64,000 bases of DNA from Saccharicrinis sp963677655 (GTDB lineage: Bacteria; Bacteroidota; Bacteroidia; Bacteroidales; Marinilabiliaceae), in NCBI GenBank assembly GCA_963677655.1, contig OY782088.1; one strand, 5' to 3'. The notes under the pieces were generated by a model. It saw only the letters and a list, made by a program, of their open reading frames with translations. It had not been told where the DNA came from and ran no database searches. Positions within the stretch are counted from its first letter, which is position 1, and every line of letters starts with the position of its first letter. Shown piece by piece: positions 36,661-45,588 of this stretch. Both the position numbers and the translations under genes were made by a program.

Positions 36661-37674
36661 ATGCATAAAAAGTCAAACTTATCGATATTTATAATCCTCT
36701 CATTATTGAGTATTGTGATAATACTGTTTTCCTTATTACTAGGGAGATTTAATATCTCAGTGTGGGATATATGGACTTTAACAAAGTCACATTTTTCATC
36801 AAGTACAGAAGTATCATCTCAAGTAAAAATAGTATTAATAGATATTCGATTTCCCAGGATAATAGCTGCTTTTCTGGTAGGTGGAACGTTATCATTAACA
36901 GGAGCTACATACCAGGGTATGTTCCGAAATCCAATGGTTTCGCCTTCATTACTTGGTGTATCAGCCGGGGCAGGCTTTGGTGCTGCTTTAGCCATAATAC
37001 TAGGCTTGAGTTTATTTATGCTACAAATATCTTCTTTTGTATTTGGTATTGGTTCAGTATTAGTAGTGTACTTAATAAGCTTAAGTACAGGCAAAAAGCA
37101 TGAAAAGTGTCTTACATTAATCCTATCCGGTATGATTGTAGCGACTGTTTTTACTGCTTTAATTTCAATGCTTAAATATATTGCCGATCCTGATGATACT
37201 TTACCTTCGATAGTTTACTGGTTAATGGGTGGTTTATCTGACATAGAAATGAATGACTTATATTTTATTGGAATAATAGCACTTATTGGATTAGTTATTC
37301 TTACAATCTCAGGGTGGAAATTAGATATGCTTTCTTTTGGGGATGAAGAAGCTAAAGCAATGGGAGTTAATGTTGACAGATTAAGATTCATAGTGATTGG
37401 AATAGCCACATTAATGACTGCTTCTGCAGTAAGTATAAGTGGCATTATTGGATGGATAGGATTAATTATACCACATATTGCTCGTATGTTAACAGGCTCA
37501 AAAAACATGGTATTATTACCAGCATCCTTTTTCATAGGAGGTATATTCCTTTTAATTGTTGATGACTTTAGTCGCTCTGTTGCTAGCATGGAAATACCTT
37601 TGGGTATAACAACATCATTAATTGGAGCCCCATTCTTTATTTTTATTCTTATGAAATCATCTAAAAAAAACTGA
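36661..37674 (+). CDS. FecCD/BtuC-type ABC permease
   Basis: 337 residues with 9-10 membrane helices. Family motifs: GGTLSLTGATYQGMFRNPMVSPSLLGVSAGAG (~78-109), LSFGDEEAKAMGVNVDRLR (coupling region, ~230-248) and GWIGLIIPHIARMLTGS (~264-280). It forms a homodimer with the ATPase encoded two bases downstream. Such permeases move iron-siderophore, haem or cobalamin into the cytosol. It starts 5 bases after the binding-protein stop. Confidence 0.93.
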   Translation: MHKKSNLSIFIILSLLSIVIILFSLLLGRFNISVWDIWTLTKSHFSSSTEVSSQVKIVLIDIRFPRIIAAFLVGGTLSLTGATYQGMFRNPMVSPSLLGVSAGAGFGAALAIILGLSLFMLQISSFVFGIGSVLVVYLISLSTGKKHEKCLTLILSGMIVATVFTALISMLKYIADPDDTLPSIVYWLMGGLSDIEMNDLYFIGIIALIGLVILTISGWKLDMLSFGDEEAKAMGVNVDRLRFIVIGIATLMTASAVSISGIIGWIGLIIPHIARMLTGSKNMVLLPASFFIGGIFLLIVDDFSRSVASMEIPLGITTSLIGAPFFIFILMKSSKKN

Positions 37675-37675
37675 T

Positions 37676-38452
37676 ATGATAAAGTTAATAGATTTAAGTT
37701 GCGGATATGGAAGTAAAATGGTGCTTTCAGATGTAAATATGATGATTAACCAAGGCGAATTAACTTGTATTTTAGGTAAAAATGGTACAGGTAAAACAAC
37801 CTTATTTAAAACTATTTTAGGACTACTTCCCTCTTTAAGTGGGAGTATTTTTTACCAAGATAACCCAATAAAACATCTTTCAAAGAAAGAAATTGCAAAC
37901 TATATCAGTTATGTTCCCCAGGCTCATGGTACTCCTTTTCCATATTCGGTATTAGAAGTTGTTCTTATGGGACAATATATTCATACAAAGGGATTTATTG
38001 GTAAGCCAAATAAAAAAAATAAAGAAATTGCTATAAGCTGTATAAAAACACTTGGAATAGAAAGGTTAAAGAATAAAGATTTCTCAAAAATTAGTGGTGG
38101 CGAAAAACAAATGGTTCTTATTGCAAGAGCTATGGCACAACAACCAAAATTTATTGCTATGGATGAACCCACTGCTAATTTAGACATGGGCAATAGTCTG
38201 CATGTTATGAAAGTGGCACACAAATTGAAAAAGCAGGGCTATGGAGTTATTATGAATACGCATTCGCCTGAACAGGCATTGCATTTTGCAGATAAAGTCA
38301 TTATGCTAAAAAATGGTAAAGTATCATCAATAGGTAATACTGAAGACGTTTTAAAAGCAGAAACTTTATCTGATTTATATAATACTCCGATTGAATTGGT
38401 TGAAGCATCAACCTCTTCAGGAGAAATTAAAAAATTATTAGTGGCTTTATAA
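37676..38452 (+). CDS. ABC transporter ATPase of the FecBCD-type importer
   Basis: 258 residues. Walker A GKNGTGKTT (~35-43), Q-loop YVPQAHGTPFP, signature ISGGEKQMVLIARAMAQ, Walker B KFIAMDEPTANLD and the switch His in MNTHSPEQAL are all intact. It matches FecE/BtuD-type ATPases and starts one base after the permease stop codon. It drives import of the ligand captured by the products of the upstream genes. Confidence 0.94.
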   Translation: MIKLIDLSCGYGSKMVLSDVNMMINQGELTCILGKNGTGKTTLFKTILGLLPSLSGSIFYQDNPIKHLSKKEIANYISYVPQAHGTPFPYSVLEVVLMGQYIHTKGFIGKPNKKNKEIAISCIKTLGIERLKNKDFSKISGGEKQMVLIARAMAQQPKFIAMDEPTANLDMGNSLHVMKVAHKLKKQGYGVIMNTHSPEQALHFADKVIMLKNGKVSSIGNTEDVLKAETLSDLYNTPIELVEASTSSGEIKKLLVAL

Positions 38453-38469
38453 CCTTAACTTTATTAATC

Positions 38470-39657
38470 ATGATTACAGGAAACGAAAATCTATTACAAA
38501 TAGCAGAATTGAACAGTGACTTTATTACTATTTTTGAACAACATGGTTTAGGAAATTATTTTAAATCCGAAAACCTAATAAAAACTGGTCGTTTTGTTCG
38601 CCTTTCAACTTTATTAAAATCAAATAATATTAATTCAGAGAATTTTATAAATACTTTGAATCAATCTATATCAGAGAAACAAGAAGTTTCTGGTAATGAA
38701 AACGAAACACTTCATTTTTCAGCAATGTTACCTTGTGGTTTAAGAAATCCCTTTAAAGAATTTACAGAATCTTATCTAGAAGAAAATAAAGATCTTTTTA
38801 AGGACTTAAATTACATGCTAGAAGGGAATGTTAATCATGAATTATCTTATTATCCTTTGCTTGATAACATTACAGATGACAATGAATTACCTGATGTAAT
38901 TATGGCTTCGGATATTAATAATTTCTTTCATCGACCTTTTGTTAACAAATTTATTGATAAAGATATATTTGAAGCAGTTGAACCATTTGTTCCAAACAAA
39001 TATCTTCAAAAGTCAGGGTTTGCTGATCCGAATAAAAACTATACCATGTACACTGCAAATATGCTAGTATTGGTGGTTGATAAAAAGAAATTAGGCGATA
39101 GAAAAATGCCTCAAAAATGGAGTGACATTTTAGAACCTTGCTTTGAAAACAGCATTATAATGAGGGGAGAAAACGACTTTTTTTGTAATGCAGTAATGCT
39201 TCCATTCTATAAAGATCATGGATTTGAAGCTATTAAAATTTTAGCTCACAATATTAAAGGGGGTATGCACCCTGCTGAAATGGTAAAATTAGCAGGTAAA
39301 GATGATGAAAGTGGAGCTCCACTTTATATTATGCCTTACTTCTTTGCTAAACGAATAAAAGATAAAGACGTTGAAATAGTTTGGCCGGAGGATGGTGCCA
39401 TTGCCAGTCCTGTTTTCTTACTGGTAAAAAAGAATAAAAAAGAACAACATCAGGAACTACTTAACTTTTTATTTAGTAAAGAAGTGTCTGATTTACTAAA
39501 ACAAAGACATTTTCCAACTATTCATCCCTGTATTAAACATGATGAATTTCCTGATACAGTAAAATGGTTGGGATGGGATTTTTTAAATAATCACTACATA
39601 GGTAAATTAAAAGAAGAAATTCAGGACATATTCATGGAAATATGGACTAAGAAATAA
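38470..39657 (+). CDS. Second cytosolic ABC-binding-protein-fold protein
   Basis: 395 residues, no signal peptide. The N-terminal ~70 residues (LLQIAELNSDFITIFEQHGLGNYF, RFVRLSTLLKSNNINSENFINTLNQ) form a helical domain like those at the start of the genes at 34464 and 40360. Residues ~80-395 resemble iron-type solute-binding proteins (PDVIMASDINNFFHRPFVNKF, MPQKWSDILEPCFENSIIM, VKWLGWDFLNNHYIG). It is paralogous to the 34464 product. It includes MLPCGLRNPF and PTIHPCIKH, Cys sites that could bind metal. It lies between the import ATPase and the GTPase genes; a cytosolic ligand carrier is inferred. Confidence 0.65.
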   Translation: MITGNENLLQIAELNSDFITIFEQHGLGNYFKSENLIKTGRFVRLSTLLKSNNINSENFINTLNQSISEKQEVSGNENETLHFSAMLPCGLRNPFKEFTESYLEENKDLFKDLNYMLEGNVNHELSYYPLLDNITDDNELPDVIMASDINNFFHRPFVNKFIDKDIFEAVEPFVPNKYLQKSGFADPNKNYTMYTANMLVLVVDKKKLGDRKMPQKWSDILEPCFENSIIMRGENDFFCNAVMLPFYKDHGFEAIKILAHNIKGGMHPAEMVKLAGKDDESGAPLYIMPYFFAKRIKDKDVEIVWPEDGAIASPVFLLVKKNKKEQHQELLNFLFSKEVSDLLKQRHFPTIHPCIKHDEFPDTVKWLGWDFLNNHYIGKLKEEIQDIFMEIWTKK

Positions 39658-39669
39658 AAACCAACAAGC

Positions 39670-40356
39670 ATGATAAACTTAATCACTATAGCAGGACCAC
39701 CATCATCAGGTAAAACCTCTGTAATTATTAAAATGATTGATAGTATACAAGATCTAAAGGATAAATGTGGAGTTATTAAATTTGATTGTTTAAGTTCTTT
39801 AGATGAAGAACAATACAATAAATACGGCATTACAGCTAAAACCGGACTAGCCGGAAATTTATGTCCTGATCACTACTTTGTATCCAACATTGAAGAATGT
39901 ATCAATTGGGCTGAAGATGAAGGATTAACAACTTTAATTACCGAAAGTGCAGGTTTATGTAATCGTTGTGCTCCTCATTTAAAAAATATACCTGCTGTTT
40001 GTGTATTAGATAACTTAAGCGGAATCAATACTCCATTAAAGACTGGCCCTATGGTTAAAATGGCTGATGTGGTGGTTGTTACAAAAAGTGATTTAGTTTC
40101 TCAGGCTGAAAAGGAAGTATTTCGTTTTAAAATTCAACAAGTAAATCCTAAATGTAAAGTGTTATTTATTAATGGAATTACCGGTCAGGGTGCAGATAAA
40201 CTGGCTCAATTGGTTATTTCAAATACGCAACACGAGAATGATGAACAAATGAAGCTTAGGTTTTCAATGCCAACAGCACTTTGTTCATACTGCCTTGGTG
40301 AAACCAGGGTTGGTGAAGATTTTCAAATAGGGTTAAATCGAAAAATTAAACTTTAA
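39670..40356 (+). CDS. SIMIBI GTPase related to HypB/UreG/CobW metallochaperones
   Basis: 228 residues. P-loop GPPSSGKTS (~9-17), a switch region with Cys in GLAGNLCPDHYFV, ITESAGLCNRCAPH (CxxC at the place where HypB/UreG bind metal), and VTKSDL as the base-recognition motif. Near the C-terminus LCSYCLGETRVG adds another CxxC. Relatives use GTP to deliver Ni or Co to enzymes. Encoded within a metal-type uptake operon, it probably receives or inserts the imported metal or cofactor. The client enzyme is not visible. Confidence 0.8.
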   Translation: MINLITIAGPPSSGKTSVIIKMIDSIQDLKDKCGVIKFDCLSSLDEEQYNKYGITAKTGLAGNLCPDHYFVSNIEECINWAEDEGLTTLITESAGLCNRCAPHLKNIPAVCVLDNLSGINTPLKTGPMVKMADVVVVTKSDLVSQAEKEVFRFKIQQVNPKCKVLFINGITGQGADKLAQLVISNTQHENDEQMKLRFSMPTALCSYCLGETRVGEDFQIGLNRKIKL

Positions 40357-40359
40357 ACA

Positions 40360-41352
40360 ATGGATACTTTCGCATATTTAAATACTCCTTTAAAAGATAT
40401 TGTAAAAGAAAATCCTTTATTCAATGATTTCTTTTCTACTTTTCAAATAGAGGCTGAAACAGAGCTCAAATCATTTTCTGAGATTATAGACAGACAACCA
40501 GATGAATTTTGGTTAGAAAATACCATATCAAAAGAGGAAATAACTGTTTTATACACAGATTATATCAGTGGCATTAAAGATTGCGAACAAAAAACAGCAA
40601 TCGAATCTTTGGATATTATAAAAGGTTTTGATAAAAGTAATAATCCTGAAAATTGTAGTTTACACCTTACACCCGGTGAAATTACATGCATCGTGGGACC
40701 AACTGGTTCAGGCAAAAGCCGATTATTGGCTGATATTGAATGGTTAGCAAATGGTGATACACCTACAAAACGAAAAGTTTTAATAAATGGTGAAATAGCT
40801 AATGAAGATACAGCAGCTCTTTATGGTGGTAAATTAATAGCTCAAATCACTCAAAACATGAACTTTGTTTTGGATATGGATGTTGAGAGTTTTCTTTTAT
40901 TACACGCTCAAAGCCGTTTTTTAGTTAACGCTGAAGAAACTGTAAAAGAAGTTATTAAGTTAGCTAATGAACTATCCGGTGAGCCTTTTGATCCTAAAAC
41001 TCCTGTTACCTTTTTAAGTGGAGGACAATCAAGAGCTCTTATGATTGCTGATGTTGCTTGTATTGGTCAGGCACCTATAGTTTTAATTGATGAGATTGAA
41101 AATGCAGGAGTTAATAAGAAAAAAGCATTGGATTTGCTAGTAAGTAAAGATAAAATCGTACTTATGGCTACACATGATCCCTTATTAATTTTGCTTGCTG
41201 ATAAACGCGTAGTAATAAAAAACGGTGGTATGTATAAAATTGTACGAACTACTATTCATGAAAGAAATTATTATAGCAAATTAGAAAAAATGGATCAAGT
41301 TTTACAAGAAGCTAAAGATTTTTTTAGAAACGGATACCAACTAGATAAATAA
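40360..41352 (+). CDS. Stand-alone ABC-type ATPase with N-terminal helical domain
   Basis: 330 residues. Residues ~1-75 form the third copy of the operon's small helical domain (LKDIVKENPLFNDFFSTFQIE, FSEIIDRQPDEFWLEN). The ABC domain has Walker A GPTGSGKSR, signature FLSGGQSRALMIADVA, Walker B PIVLIDEIENAG and switch His in MATHDPLLIL. No membrane partner is encoded next to it, unlike the import ATPase at 37676. It resembles ATPases that act on soluble complexes more than transport ones. It ends the operon, 3 bases after the GTPase. Assembly or insertion of a metal cofactor is a reasonable guess. Confidence 0.75.
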   Translation: MDTFAYLNTPLKDIVKENPLFNDFFSTFQIEAETELKSFSEIIDRQPDEFWLENTISKEEITVLYTDYISGIKDCEQKTAIESLDIIKGFDKSNNPENCSLHLTPGEITCIVGPTGSGKSRLLADIEWLANGDTPTKRKVLINGEIANEDTAALYGGKLIAQITQNMNFVLDMDVESFLLLHAQSRFLVNAEETVKEVIKLANELSGEPFDPKTPVTFLSGGQSRALMIADVACIGQAPIVLIDEIENAGVNKKKALDLLVSKDKIVLMATHDPLLILLADKRVVIKNGGMYKIVRTTIHERNYYSKLEKMDQVLQEAKDFFRNGYQLDK

Positions 41353-41395
41353 TAATATTAAGTTATTCGTATTTTTGTCTTCTAAATTCAAAAAT

Positions 41396-42247
41396 ATGAA
41401 TACAAAAGTAGGTCTTGTTCTTGAGGGAGGTGGTTTTAGAGGAATTTATAGTGCTGGTGTAATCGACTATTTATTAGAACAAAATATTGAATTGCCTTAT
41501 GTAATAGGAGTTAGCATGGGTGCATGCAATGGAGTTAATTATATTTCAAAGCAAATCGGTCGTAATTTAAATGTTCCATACTCTTATGTAGAGGATAAGC
41601 GTTATATGAGTTATACACGTTTATTTACTAAAGGAGAATTATTTGGAATGAATTTTATTTTTAATGAAATACCTAAAAAATTAATTCCATTTGACTACGC
41701 AACATATGCTAATTCTTCTCAGGAATTTATTATTGGAACAACAGATTGCTTAACTGGTAAACCATTTTATATTAAGACTTTGAACTATGACAACTTACTT
41801 ACTTCTTTAAAAGCTTCAGCAAGTTTACCATTTGCTTCTAAAATGGTTAATTTTAATAACAAAAAGCTATTAGATGGAGGAATAAGTGACCCTATACCCT
41901 ATCAAAAAGCTTTTTCAGATGGTTGTGATAAATTGATTATTATTTTAACACAACCTTTCGATTTTATAAAAAAACCAACTAAATTTTCATCTATCGGAAA
42001 ATTGTTTTACCCTAAGTATCCAAAATTAGTCGAAACTTTAAGCAACAGGTATCAAAATTATAACCACCAATTAGAAGAAATAAAAAAATTAGAATCCGAA
42101 GGAAAAGTATTTGTTATACGACCAAATTATGATATTCCCGTAAGCAGAACTGAGCGAAATAAACAAAAACTAAAAAAAGCATTTGAAATGGGCTATCAGG
42201 ATTGTCAAAATATCTACAATGAGCTAAAAACCTGGTTAAATCAATAA
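41396..42247 (+). CDS. Patatin-like phospholipase, RssA type
   Basis: 283 residues from ATG 41396; a TTG seven codons upstream lies in a TATTTTTG string that is itself a -7 promoter match (41370-41377), so the ATG is preferred. Patatin features: GGGFRGIYSAGVIDYL (oxyanion loop, ~10-25), GVSMGA (nucleophile Ser, GxSxG) and DGGISDPIPY (catalytic Asp). It is a cytosolic or membrane-associated lipid acyl hydrolase; the substrate is unknown. It follows the nine-gene operon by 43 bases and may be read from its own promoter. Confidence 0.88.
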   Translation: MNTKVGLVLEGGGFRGIYSAGVIDYLLEQNIELPYVIGVSMGACNGVNYISKQIGRNLNVPYSYVEDKRYMSYTRLFTKGELFGMNFIFNEIPKKLIPFDYATYANSSQEFIIGTTDCLTGKPFYIKTLNYDNLLTSLKASASLPFASKMVNFNNKKLLDGGISDPIPYQKAFSDGCDKLIIILTQPFDFIKKPTKFSSIGKLFYPKYPKLVETLSNRYQNYNHQLEEIKKLESEGKVFVIRPNYDIPVSRTERNKQKLKKAFEMGYQDCQNIYNELKTWLNQ

Positions 42248-42602
42248 TTAAAACCTTTTATATCCCTATCATTAAAAAAATATTCTCTGCATTTCTATTA
42301 ATTTTTCATAAAAATGGATTAAAAACAAAATTTAAGACTGCAGGTGTTATTTCTATAAAATCTAATAGTTACAATTGTTTTAATAATGTTTATGTATAAA
42401 TATTTACAAAAACCTTAATGTTATACATAAACAATTTTACATTCTTCTTCATCCTGAAATTCGCTTAAAGAAAAGATACTTGATTATTATACAGATAATA
42501 AAGAAAAAAATATCACATATAATAAAATGCTAGCGCGGCAATGTAATTTAATATATTTAGTTATCAGAATATTTAGAATAATGTGATTTATTACATTTGC
42601 AT
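42248..42602. other. AT-rich intergenic region without recognised features
   Basis: 355 bases with no convincing open frame, RNA gene or terminator. TACATTTG (42592-42599) matches the -7 consensus but lies only 3 bases before the next ATG, so it is unlikely to be its promoter. Confidence 0.5.
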
Positions 42603-44198
42603 ATGCTTAGGAATATAATATACATAGGACTTTTGATGCTTTTAATGGCTTGTAAAACTAAAAAAGAAGTCATTATTCAACCTGTAGTTGAAAAGCCAAA
42701 AGAAATATTTCCTGAAAAAGAAATATCCAAAAATATTGAATATCAAATACATTCTGTTATTGATTCATCTATACTATCAATTTATACTCAGGACTCATTC
42801 AAACCAGTATGGAAATCTAAAGCAATAATCTTAAATGGAATTAACTGGATTAACGAGTCCAAATATCATGGTTTAAATCCAACAGAGTTCAATCTTATAA
42901 AACTAAAGGAACTATATAACAAGACTTTTACAGATACTAGCATTAATTCAAAATCATATGCTGATCTTGATATTTTACTGACGTCTAATGTTAAGTTATG
43001 TGGATATAAAATTCGGTATTCAAGTGTTAATCCTAAAAGCTGTCATTACAGTTGGAATTATGAATCTCCGGCAAAACTTCCAAATGATTCTGTTTGGATA
43101 AATCTCATAAAATATGGAAAAACAGATCAATTAAACGACTTTTTTGAACCTAAGCATCCATTATATTCAAAATTTAAAAACGAACTATTAAACATCTATT
43201 CTAACACAAATAAAAACACATATAAAGTTATTAAAGATCCAGGTTTTTTATTACAAAAGGGTGATTCCAACCGCTATGTACTGCCTTTAAAACATAAATT
43301 ATTAGAAATAAAAAATGATTCAAAAATTTCTTTAAAATTTGATGAAACACTTTCACAGGCTGTAAAAAGATTTCAAATAAAACATGGATTAAGTCCAGAT
43401 GGCATTGTGGGTAAAAAAACCTATCATTATTTAAACTGGGAAAAAGATTTATATATAAACACTTTAAAGACAAACATGGAACGTTTGAGATGGTACTCTG
43501 ATAACCAGTTTATTGATGGAATAACCATTAATATAGCCTCTCAAAAATTGAATTATAATGTAAATAATAAGTGCATCTATAATTCAAAAGTAATAGTAGG
43601 AAAATATAAAAACCAAACTCCTGTTTTTCAATCATCAATTAACTACATAGTTTTTAATCCTTGTTGGACAGTTCCTAAATCTATTGCAAATACACAAATA
43701 CTAAATGGAGCAAAAAGAGATTCTATGTATTTACAAAAACGAAATATGTTTGTTTGTAAAAATGGAATTGAAATACCAACCGATAGTATAGATTTTTCAC
43801 AATATACAGCCTCAAATTTCCCTTTTACGGTATTTCAGCGTACTTCTGAATCAAATGCGCTCGGAAGAGTAAAATTCATGTTTAAAAATCATTTTTCCGT
43901 ATATCTTCATGATACACCACAAAAAAGATTATTTAATAAGCCGGTCAGAACTTTTAGTCATGGATGTATCAGATTACAACAAGCCTTAAACTTTGCAAAT
44001 TTCATTCTTAACCAAATAGAGCTACGAAACGTAGATCAAAATAAATTTCTAGCTAAAGGATATCCTGTTAAAGTTTACCTAAAAAAAGATATCCCAATCA
44101 ACTTAGTATACTTAACATGCTGGTTTGATGATAAATCAGGTGAAGTAATTTATGGAAAAGATGTTTATTTAAAAGATCATTTACTTATAAGGAATTGA
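42603..44198 (+). CDS. L,D-transpeptidase, YcbB-like, lipoprotein
   Basis: 531 residues from ATG 42603. The lipobox LLMLLMACKTK gives Cys17. Residues ~30-210 form the YcbB-type scaffold (NGINWINESKYHGLNPTEFN). A peptidoglycan-binding domain follows (~225-278: LSQAVKRFQIKHGLSPDGIVGKKTYHYLN). The YkuD catalytic domain (~300-500) has WTVPKSIANTQIL and the active site SHGCIRLQQALNFA with the nucleophile Cys. It makes 3-3 crosslinks or attaches proteins to peptidoglycan in the periplasm. A lipid anchor is less common than a membrane helix in this family. Its 3' end overlaps the convergent barrel gene by 14 bases. Confidence 0.9.
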   Translation: MLRNIIYIGLLMLLMACKTKKEVIIQPVVEKPKEIFPEKEISKNIEYQIHSVIDSSILSIYTQDSFKPVWKSKAIILNGINWINESKYHGLNPTEFNLIKLKELYNKTFTDTSINSKSYADLDILLTSNVKLCGYKIRYSSVNPKSCHYSWNYESPAKLPNDSVWINLIKYGKTDQLNDFFEPKHPLYSKFKNELLNIYSNTNKNTYKVIKDPGFLLQKGDSNRYVLPLKHKLLEIKNDSKISLKFDETLSQAVKRFQIKHGLSPDGIVGKKTYHYLNWEKDLYINTLKTNMERLRWYSDNQFIDGITINIASQKLNYNVNNKCIYNSKVIVGKYKNQTPVFQSSINYIVFNPCWTVPKSIANTQILNGAKRDSMYLQKRNMFVCKNGIEIPTDSIDFSQYTASNFPFTVFQRTSESNALGRVKFMFKNHFSVYLHDTPQKRLFNKPVRTFSHGCIRLQQALNFANFILNQIELRNVDQNKFLAKGYPVKVYLKKDIPINLVYLTCWFDDKSGEVIYGKDVYLKDHLLIRN

Positions 44199-44847
44199 CA
44201 AAATATAAGTTTCTAAAATAATAAGCAATTGAAAATTGTAGTACCTGATTTCTTTGTTTAATATCATCTACTTTAATATTAGCTAATCCTATTTGATAAG
44301 TAATCATAAATTGAAGATTTTTGTTCCATTCAAATCCCACACCATAATTAAGACCAAAATCATATTTATTATGATCTTTACCATCAAACTTAATTTTTGA
44401 ATCTTCTTCTGAATCAATTATTTCTTTTCCTAATAATCCCTTTGAAAAAGAAGGTCCAAATTTTCCAAGTATATATATATTTTGAATTTTATGTTTATAT
44501 TCCAAAAGTACTGGAAGATCTATATAAGTAAGTTTTTTCTTAGTCTTATCATCTTCAACATAATATGATCCTGGCCCTCCATATCCATATGAGTAATACA
44601 TTCCTTTATAACTTGAACCTTTTTGTACAACAACCAGTCCCGTCCTTAAAAATAATCCATTACTAATTAATGGTTTTTCAACTAAAACACCTAAATGAAA
44701 TCCTGGTAATAGTTTATTGATATTTACTGGATGATCATAATTAATAGTAGAATAAGTAGTACCACCTGTAATACCAAGATACTGTGCTTTACTAATTATA
44801 ACTACATGTAAAAGCAATAAAGTAATGAATACCTTTTTTATTTTCAT
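44185..44847 (-). CDS. PorT-family outer-membrane beta-barrel protein
   Basis: 220 residues. A signal peptide ends near residue 21 (SKAQ). Typical strands: YLGITGGTTYSTINYDH, GFHLGVLVEKPL, LYKxxxIQNIYILGKFGPSFSKGL, YDFGLNYGVGFEWNKNLQFMITYQIGLANI. This is the common PorT/OMP_b-brl_2 type of barrel of Bacteroidota, with no known transport role. The stop codon overlaps the L,D-transpeptidase 3' end on the other strand. It lies 46 bases downstream of dtd on the same strand and may be co-transcribed with it. Confidence 0.8.
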   Translation of the reverse strand: MKIKKVFITLLLLHVVIISKAQYLGITGGTTYSTINYDHPVNINKLLPGFHLGVLVEKPLISNGLFLRTGLVVVQKGSSYKGMYYSYGYGGPGSYYVEDDKTKKKLTYIDLPVLLEYKHKIQNIYILGKFGPSFSKGLLGKEIIDSEEDSKIKFDGKDHNKYDFGLNYGVGFEWNKNLQFMITYQIGLANIKVDDIKQRNQVLQFSIAYYFRNLYFVNSL

Positions 44848-44893
44848 AATGATGATTAGGTTTGATTAATTAATTTTATACCAATATTAAAAA

Positions 44894-45346
44894 TTACTCT
44901 TTATTCTTTGAATCTATAATAATAGTAACCGGACCATCGTTTACTAAAGAAACTTCCATATGAGCCCCAAATTCGCCAGTTTTTACTTCTTTCTTTATGG
45001 TATACTCCATACAAGTCACAAATTGCTTATACAGGGGTATAGAAACCTCAGGTTTGGCAGCATCTATATATGATGGTCTGTTTCCTTTTTTTGTTTTAGC
45101 CTGTAAGGTAAATTGACTAACCACTATAATTTCACCATCAATATCAATTAATGATTTATTCATTACTCCATTATCATCATCAAATATTCTCAGATTGGCA
45201 ATTTTTTTACATAACCATTCTACATCATTATGATCATCTTCATTTACTATTCCAACTAAAACTAATAATCCTTCATTGATAGCAGATTTAATATTTTGTT
45301 CAATAGTAACAGAAGCCTGAGACACTCTTTGAATAACAACACGCAT
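44894..45346 (-). CDS. dtd: D-aminoacyl-tRNA deacylase
   Basis: 150 residues, the usual length. It starts MRVVIQRVSQASVTIE as in all Dtd proteins and carries the two signature motifs SQFTL (residues 77-81) and NDGPVT (136-141, the GxxP-type Gly-Pro loop). It removes D-amino acids and misacylated Gly from tRNA in the cytosol. A single housekeeping gene. Confidence 0.95.
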   Translation of the reverse strand: MRVVIQRVSQASVTIEQNIKSAINEGLLVLVGIVNEDDHNDVEWLCKKIANLRIFDDDNGVMNKSLIDIDGEIIVVSQFTLQAKTKKGNRPSYIDAAKPEVSIPLYKQFVTCMEYTIKKEVKTGEFGAHMEVSLVNDGPVTIIIDSKNKE

Positions 45347-45588
45347 TTAAATATTTTTTGAATTATAAAAACCTTAGAACTACTTTTTTTGTTGAATTGG
45401 GTAAAAATATCATAATTTCAACAAAATTTATGTAGATTTTAAAAAATAACTAAAAACAAAAATATAATATTAATTATTTATATTTAACTATTATATAGTT
45501 ATATACATTATTTACTTAATCTTTTACTTTAATATTTAAAGGGCTGAGATTTTAATAAAAAAACATTAACGATAGATTATACAGGAAT

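Noticed and set aside
42592..42599. TACATTTG, an exact -7 promoter match before the L,D-transpeptidase gene
   Set aside because: It ends 3 bases before the ATG, so transcription would start inside the gene.
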